From NCBI GenBank assembly GCA_947493885.1, contig CANLTE010000003.1:186001-250000 (forward strand): a stretch of DNA of 64,000 bases, given 5' to 3'. Shown piece by piece: positions 62,414 to 64,000 of the stretch. This DNA is from an uncultured Maribacter sp. Lineage in GTDB: Bacteria > Bacteroidota > Bacteroidia > Flavobacteriales > Flavobacteriaceae. The notes under the pieces were generated by a model, which was not told the origin of the DNA, searched no databases, and worked only from the letters and a program-made list of their open reading frames with translations. The first letter of the stretch is position 1; every line of letters starts with the position of its first letter. The translations under genes were made by a program, and so were the position numbers.

Positions 62414-62469
62414 GAACAAATCATATTTCCGCTCGAATAAATTATTCGGAGTATATCTGCGCAACTTTG
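62414..62469 (+). promoter_or_regulatory. Second-type redox promoter: GAACAAATCA box, CTCGAATAA...TTATTCGGAG repeat, -7 CAACTTTG
   Basis: GAACAAATCA at 62414 lies 48 bp ahead of CAACTTTG (62462), as at 51388/51436. The imperfect inverted repeat is centred near 62441. Drives the cytochrome gene at 62499. Confidence 0.7.
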
Positions 62470-62498
62470 TACCATAATTAACAGTCAACCTTTTAAAA

Positions 62499-62867
62499 AT
62501 GAACACATTAGTAAAATTAATTGTTGCCACCTGTCTAGCAATTATAGCAGGACAAAATGACCCTCAGATATCATCTGATGGATATGAAGGTCTAGCGTAT
62601 GCAGGTCTATCTAAAGAAGACCCGATAGAGGAAAGAGCGTTTACGGTTCTTACAAACAAATGCAATGTCTGCCACGAAAATCGCAACCGCAGACGTGTCT
62701 TTACCGAGAACAATATGAACGGCTGGTCGAGTGATGTGTACAAGCAGGTATTCATAAAGAAACGAATGCCTAAGGGCAAGAAAATCAAACTCACCAGCGA
62801 AGAGTATCAAGATTTACTAACCTGGATATCATCCATAAAAAATAATGAAAATGGAAATCAACTTTAA
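62499..62867 (+). CDS. Small secreted c-type cytochrome
   Basis: A 122-residue protein with signal peptide (LVKLIVATCLAIIAG) and a heme-attachment motif C55-N-V-C58-H59. The region after it is charged (RNRRRVFTENN) and has KRMPKGKK (about 88-95) whose methionine is a possible second heme ligand. Related small heme proteins occur with DUF1772 or DoxX-type genes. Overlaps the next gene by 23 bp. Confidence 0.88.
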   Translation: MNTLVKLIVATCLAIIAGQNDPQISSDGYEGLAYAGLSKEDPIEERAFTVLTNKCNVCHENRNRRRVFTENNMNGWSSDVYKQVFIKKRMPKGKKIKLTSEEYQDLLTWISSIKNNENGNQL

Positions 62868-63345
62868 AATTATCGTATTGATGCTAGGCATCTTATTTAC
62901 AGGGCTTACGGCAGGATTATGTTTTACGTGGTCTAATGCCATAACCCCAGGAATCGGCAGACTGGATGATTTAGGGTTTCTGCAATCATTTCAGGCGATG
63001 AACCGAGCCATCATTAACCGCAGTTTTCTCATCACCTTTTTTGGGCCAGTAATACTACTATTCATCAATGCCTATTTGCATCGTAATGCACATCCCACGA
63101 CATTTTGGTCATTTATGCTAGCTGCTATTTTATTCTTAATAGGAATCGGATTGATAACGGTTTTCAAAAATGTACCGCTTAACGAACTGTTAGATAAAAC
63201 GGTTCTTGAAAACCTTTCGACTATTGAGCTTAAGGAACTACGAACCAAATTTGAGCAGCCTTGGAATCGTTGGCATATTCAGCGTACTATAGCCTCATTC
63301 ACATCATTCTCATTACTATTAATAGGCTTGATATATTCAAAATGA
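62845..63345 (+). CDS. DUF1772-family membrane protein
   Basis: A 166-residue protein with four helices and the loop SNAITPGIGRLDDLGFLQSFQAMNRAIINRSF (key P-G-I-G-x-L-D-D and F-Q-x-M-N-R), the hallmark of DUF1772 proteins related to anthrone oxygenase. Starts inside the cytochrome gene (62845 or ATG 62851), so it is co-translated with it. Confidence 0.9.
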   Translation: MKMEINFKIIVLMLGILFTGLTAGLCFTWSNAITPGIGRLDDLGFLQSFQAMNRAIINRSFLITFFGPVILLFINAYLHRNAHPTTFWSFMLAAILFLIGIGLITVFKNVPLNELLDKTVLENLSTIELKELRTKFEQPWNRWHIQRTIASFTSFSLLLIGLIYSK

Positions 63346-63386
63346 TACATCAAACAAAATATTCATTCATCAATAAACGAACAGTT

Positions 63387-63788
63387 ATGAAACTAACAAG
63401 AGCGATTAGCATTGGAATACTTATTTGGATAATCGGTGTGAGCCTATATGCATCTTCCTTTTATGTGTCACTTTTGGAAGATACAGAACAGCAAGCCAAT
63501 ATTTGGTTGTCGATAGTCATAGTCCCTGTGGTTTGGTTTGGAGCAAAACTCTATTATCGAAATAGTACTAGTACTCACGGATTGAGAGTAGGACTGATTT
63601 TCTTCATCATATCTGCAGTTTTAGATGCACTCATCACGGTGCCATTTACAGTTCTGCCTTATGGAGGTACATATTCTGACTTCTTTATCGATTTTGGGTT
63701 TTGGTTTATTGGACTAGAGTTCATTACAACCACAACTCTGTATTGGTATGTCAAAGTATTCAAAAAAAGGAGCATTCAACACATATAG
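63387..63788 (+). CDS. DUF5367-like membrane protein
   Basis: About 133 residues with four helices; the segment RNSTSTHGLRVGLIFFIISAVLDALITVPF and PYGGTYSDFF matches the DUF5367 pattern. The frame is open from 63261, inside the DUF1772 gene, but the ATG at 63387 (MKLTRAISIGILIW) gives the usual length and membrane start. Function unknown. Confidence 0.8.
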   Translation: MKLTRAISIGILIWIIGVSLYASSFYVSLLEDTEQQANIWLSIVIVPVVWFGAKLYYRNSTSTHGLRVGLIFFIISAVLDALITVPFTVLPYGGTYSDFFIDFGFWFIGLEFITTTTLYWYVKVFKKRSIQHI

Positions 63789-63859
63789 TATAAAAAATAA
63801 TATCAAAAATCCTCATAATATTAGAGGAGAAATTAATATCAATTTAAAAACAAAGAAAA

Positions 63860-64000
63860 ATGAAAACAGAAAACATTTTAGTTATTGGAGGAACTGGAAA
63901 AACAGGAAAACGAGTGGTTCACCTTTTGGAAGAATTAGGACATAACGTGCGAATAGGTTCACGTAGTGCATCGCCAGCATTTGATTGGCATCAGCCTGAA
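63860..64000 (+). CDS. NmrA-like NAD(P)-binding oxidoreductase (partial)
   Basis: The first 47 codons of a Rossmann protein: ILVIGGTGKTGKRVV (G-G-T-G-x-T-G, about residues 8-17) with the RIGSRSASPAFDW segment of the NmrA/TMR-like group. The gene runs out of the window. Confidence 0.85.
   Translation, partial: MKTENILVIGGTGKTGKRVVHLLEELGHNVRIGSRSASPAFDWHQPE

Noticed and set aside
63748-63945. Frame bridging the DUF5367-like gene and the NmrA-like gene
   Set aside because: The ATG at 63860 in another frame gives a clear nucleotide-binding motif.
1-64000. CRISPR array or restriction-type defence genes
   Set aside because: No regularly spaced repeat arrays, cas genes, restriction enzymes or toxin-antitoxin pairs recognised.
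41568-64000. Right border of the mobile element
   Set aside because: No second copy of the tRNA-Ser 3' end was seen by eye in the rest of the window.

Overview
The window is A+T-rich DNA from a member of the Bacteroidota, most likely a marine or environmental flavobacterium (Flavobacteriaceae). The grounds are a SusC/SusD pair preceded by an ECF sigma factor and a FecR-type anti-sigma, repeated TAnnTTTG promoter elements (the Bacteroidota -7 motif), Crp/Fnr- and LytTR-type regulators in the flavobacterial style, and a BfmA/BtgA-type mobilization protein. The species cannot be named from the sequence alone.

Layout. 1-3.1 kb: end of a surface-polysaccharide group (YfhO-like membrane protein end, glycosyltransferase, flippase), with overlapping genes. 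3.2-9.2 kb: a small secreted protein, a Crp/Fnr regulator with an AhpD-like gene after it, a basic secreted protein and uvrA. 9.3-11.3 kb: two tandem cassettes, each an ECF sigma factor followed by a small conserved protein of 47-48 residues. 11.3-12.5 kb: nth (without the Fe-S cysteines) and bcp. 12.6-29.7 kb: a large trans-envelope locus: FecI-type sigma, FecR, STN-containing SusC, SusD, a giant FG-GAP/ASPIC-UnbV lipoprotein, a vanadium-type haloperoxidase, a second FG-GAP (CRTAC1-like) protein, a carboxypeptidase-regulatory-domain protein and a GH35-like glycosidase. 29.7-37.9 kb: housekeeping or conserved genes, including a BatA-type protein and a dihydroorotase relative that has lost its metal ligands. 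38.0-41.5 kb: tRNA-Ser(UGA) with a tyrosine recombinase, a mobilization gene and an inverted-repeat-rich non-coding stretch, i.e. the integration/mobilization end of a mobile element. 41.5-64 kb: a gene-dense accessory region of regulators (two TolB-like/TPR/AraC fusions, two Crp/Fnr, a class III cyclase, a LytTR two-component pair) and redox enzymes (NmrA-like, MDR, NQO-like, two FMN reductases, DoxX, cytochrome c, DUF1772).

How it may fit together. The 12.6-29.7 kb locus looks like an outer-membrane signalling and uptake system whose extracellular part includes a predicted haloperoxidase, not an ordinary polysaccharide locus. In the right-hand region, promoters carry three kinds of shared element. 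A 22-bp GTTC-N14-GAAC inverted repeat lies exactly 25 bp (GAAC to -7 box) from the -7 box at three promoters. A second architecture is shared by two promoters 11 kb apart. Pairs of TCTGC(A/G)AAnTGG-like direct repeats with a 21-bp period flank the LytTR system. These point to a coordinated redox or stress regulon carried in the accessory region. The right border of the mobile element was not found inside the window.
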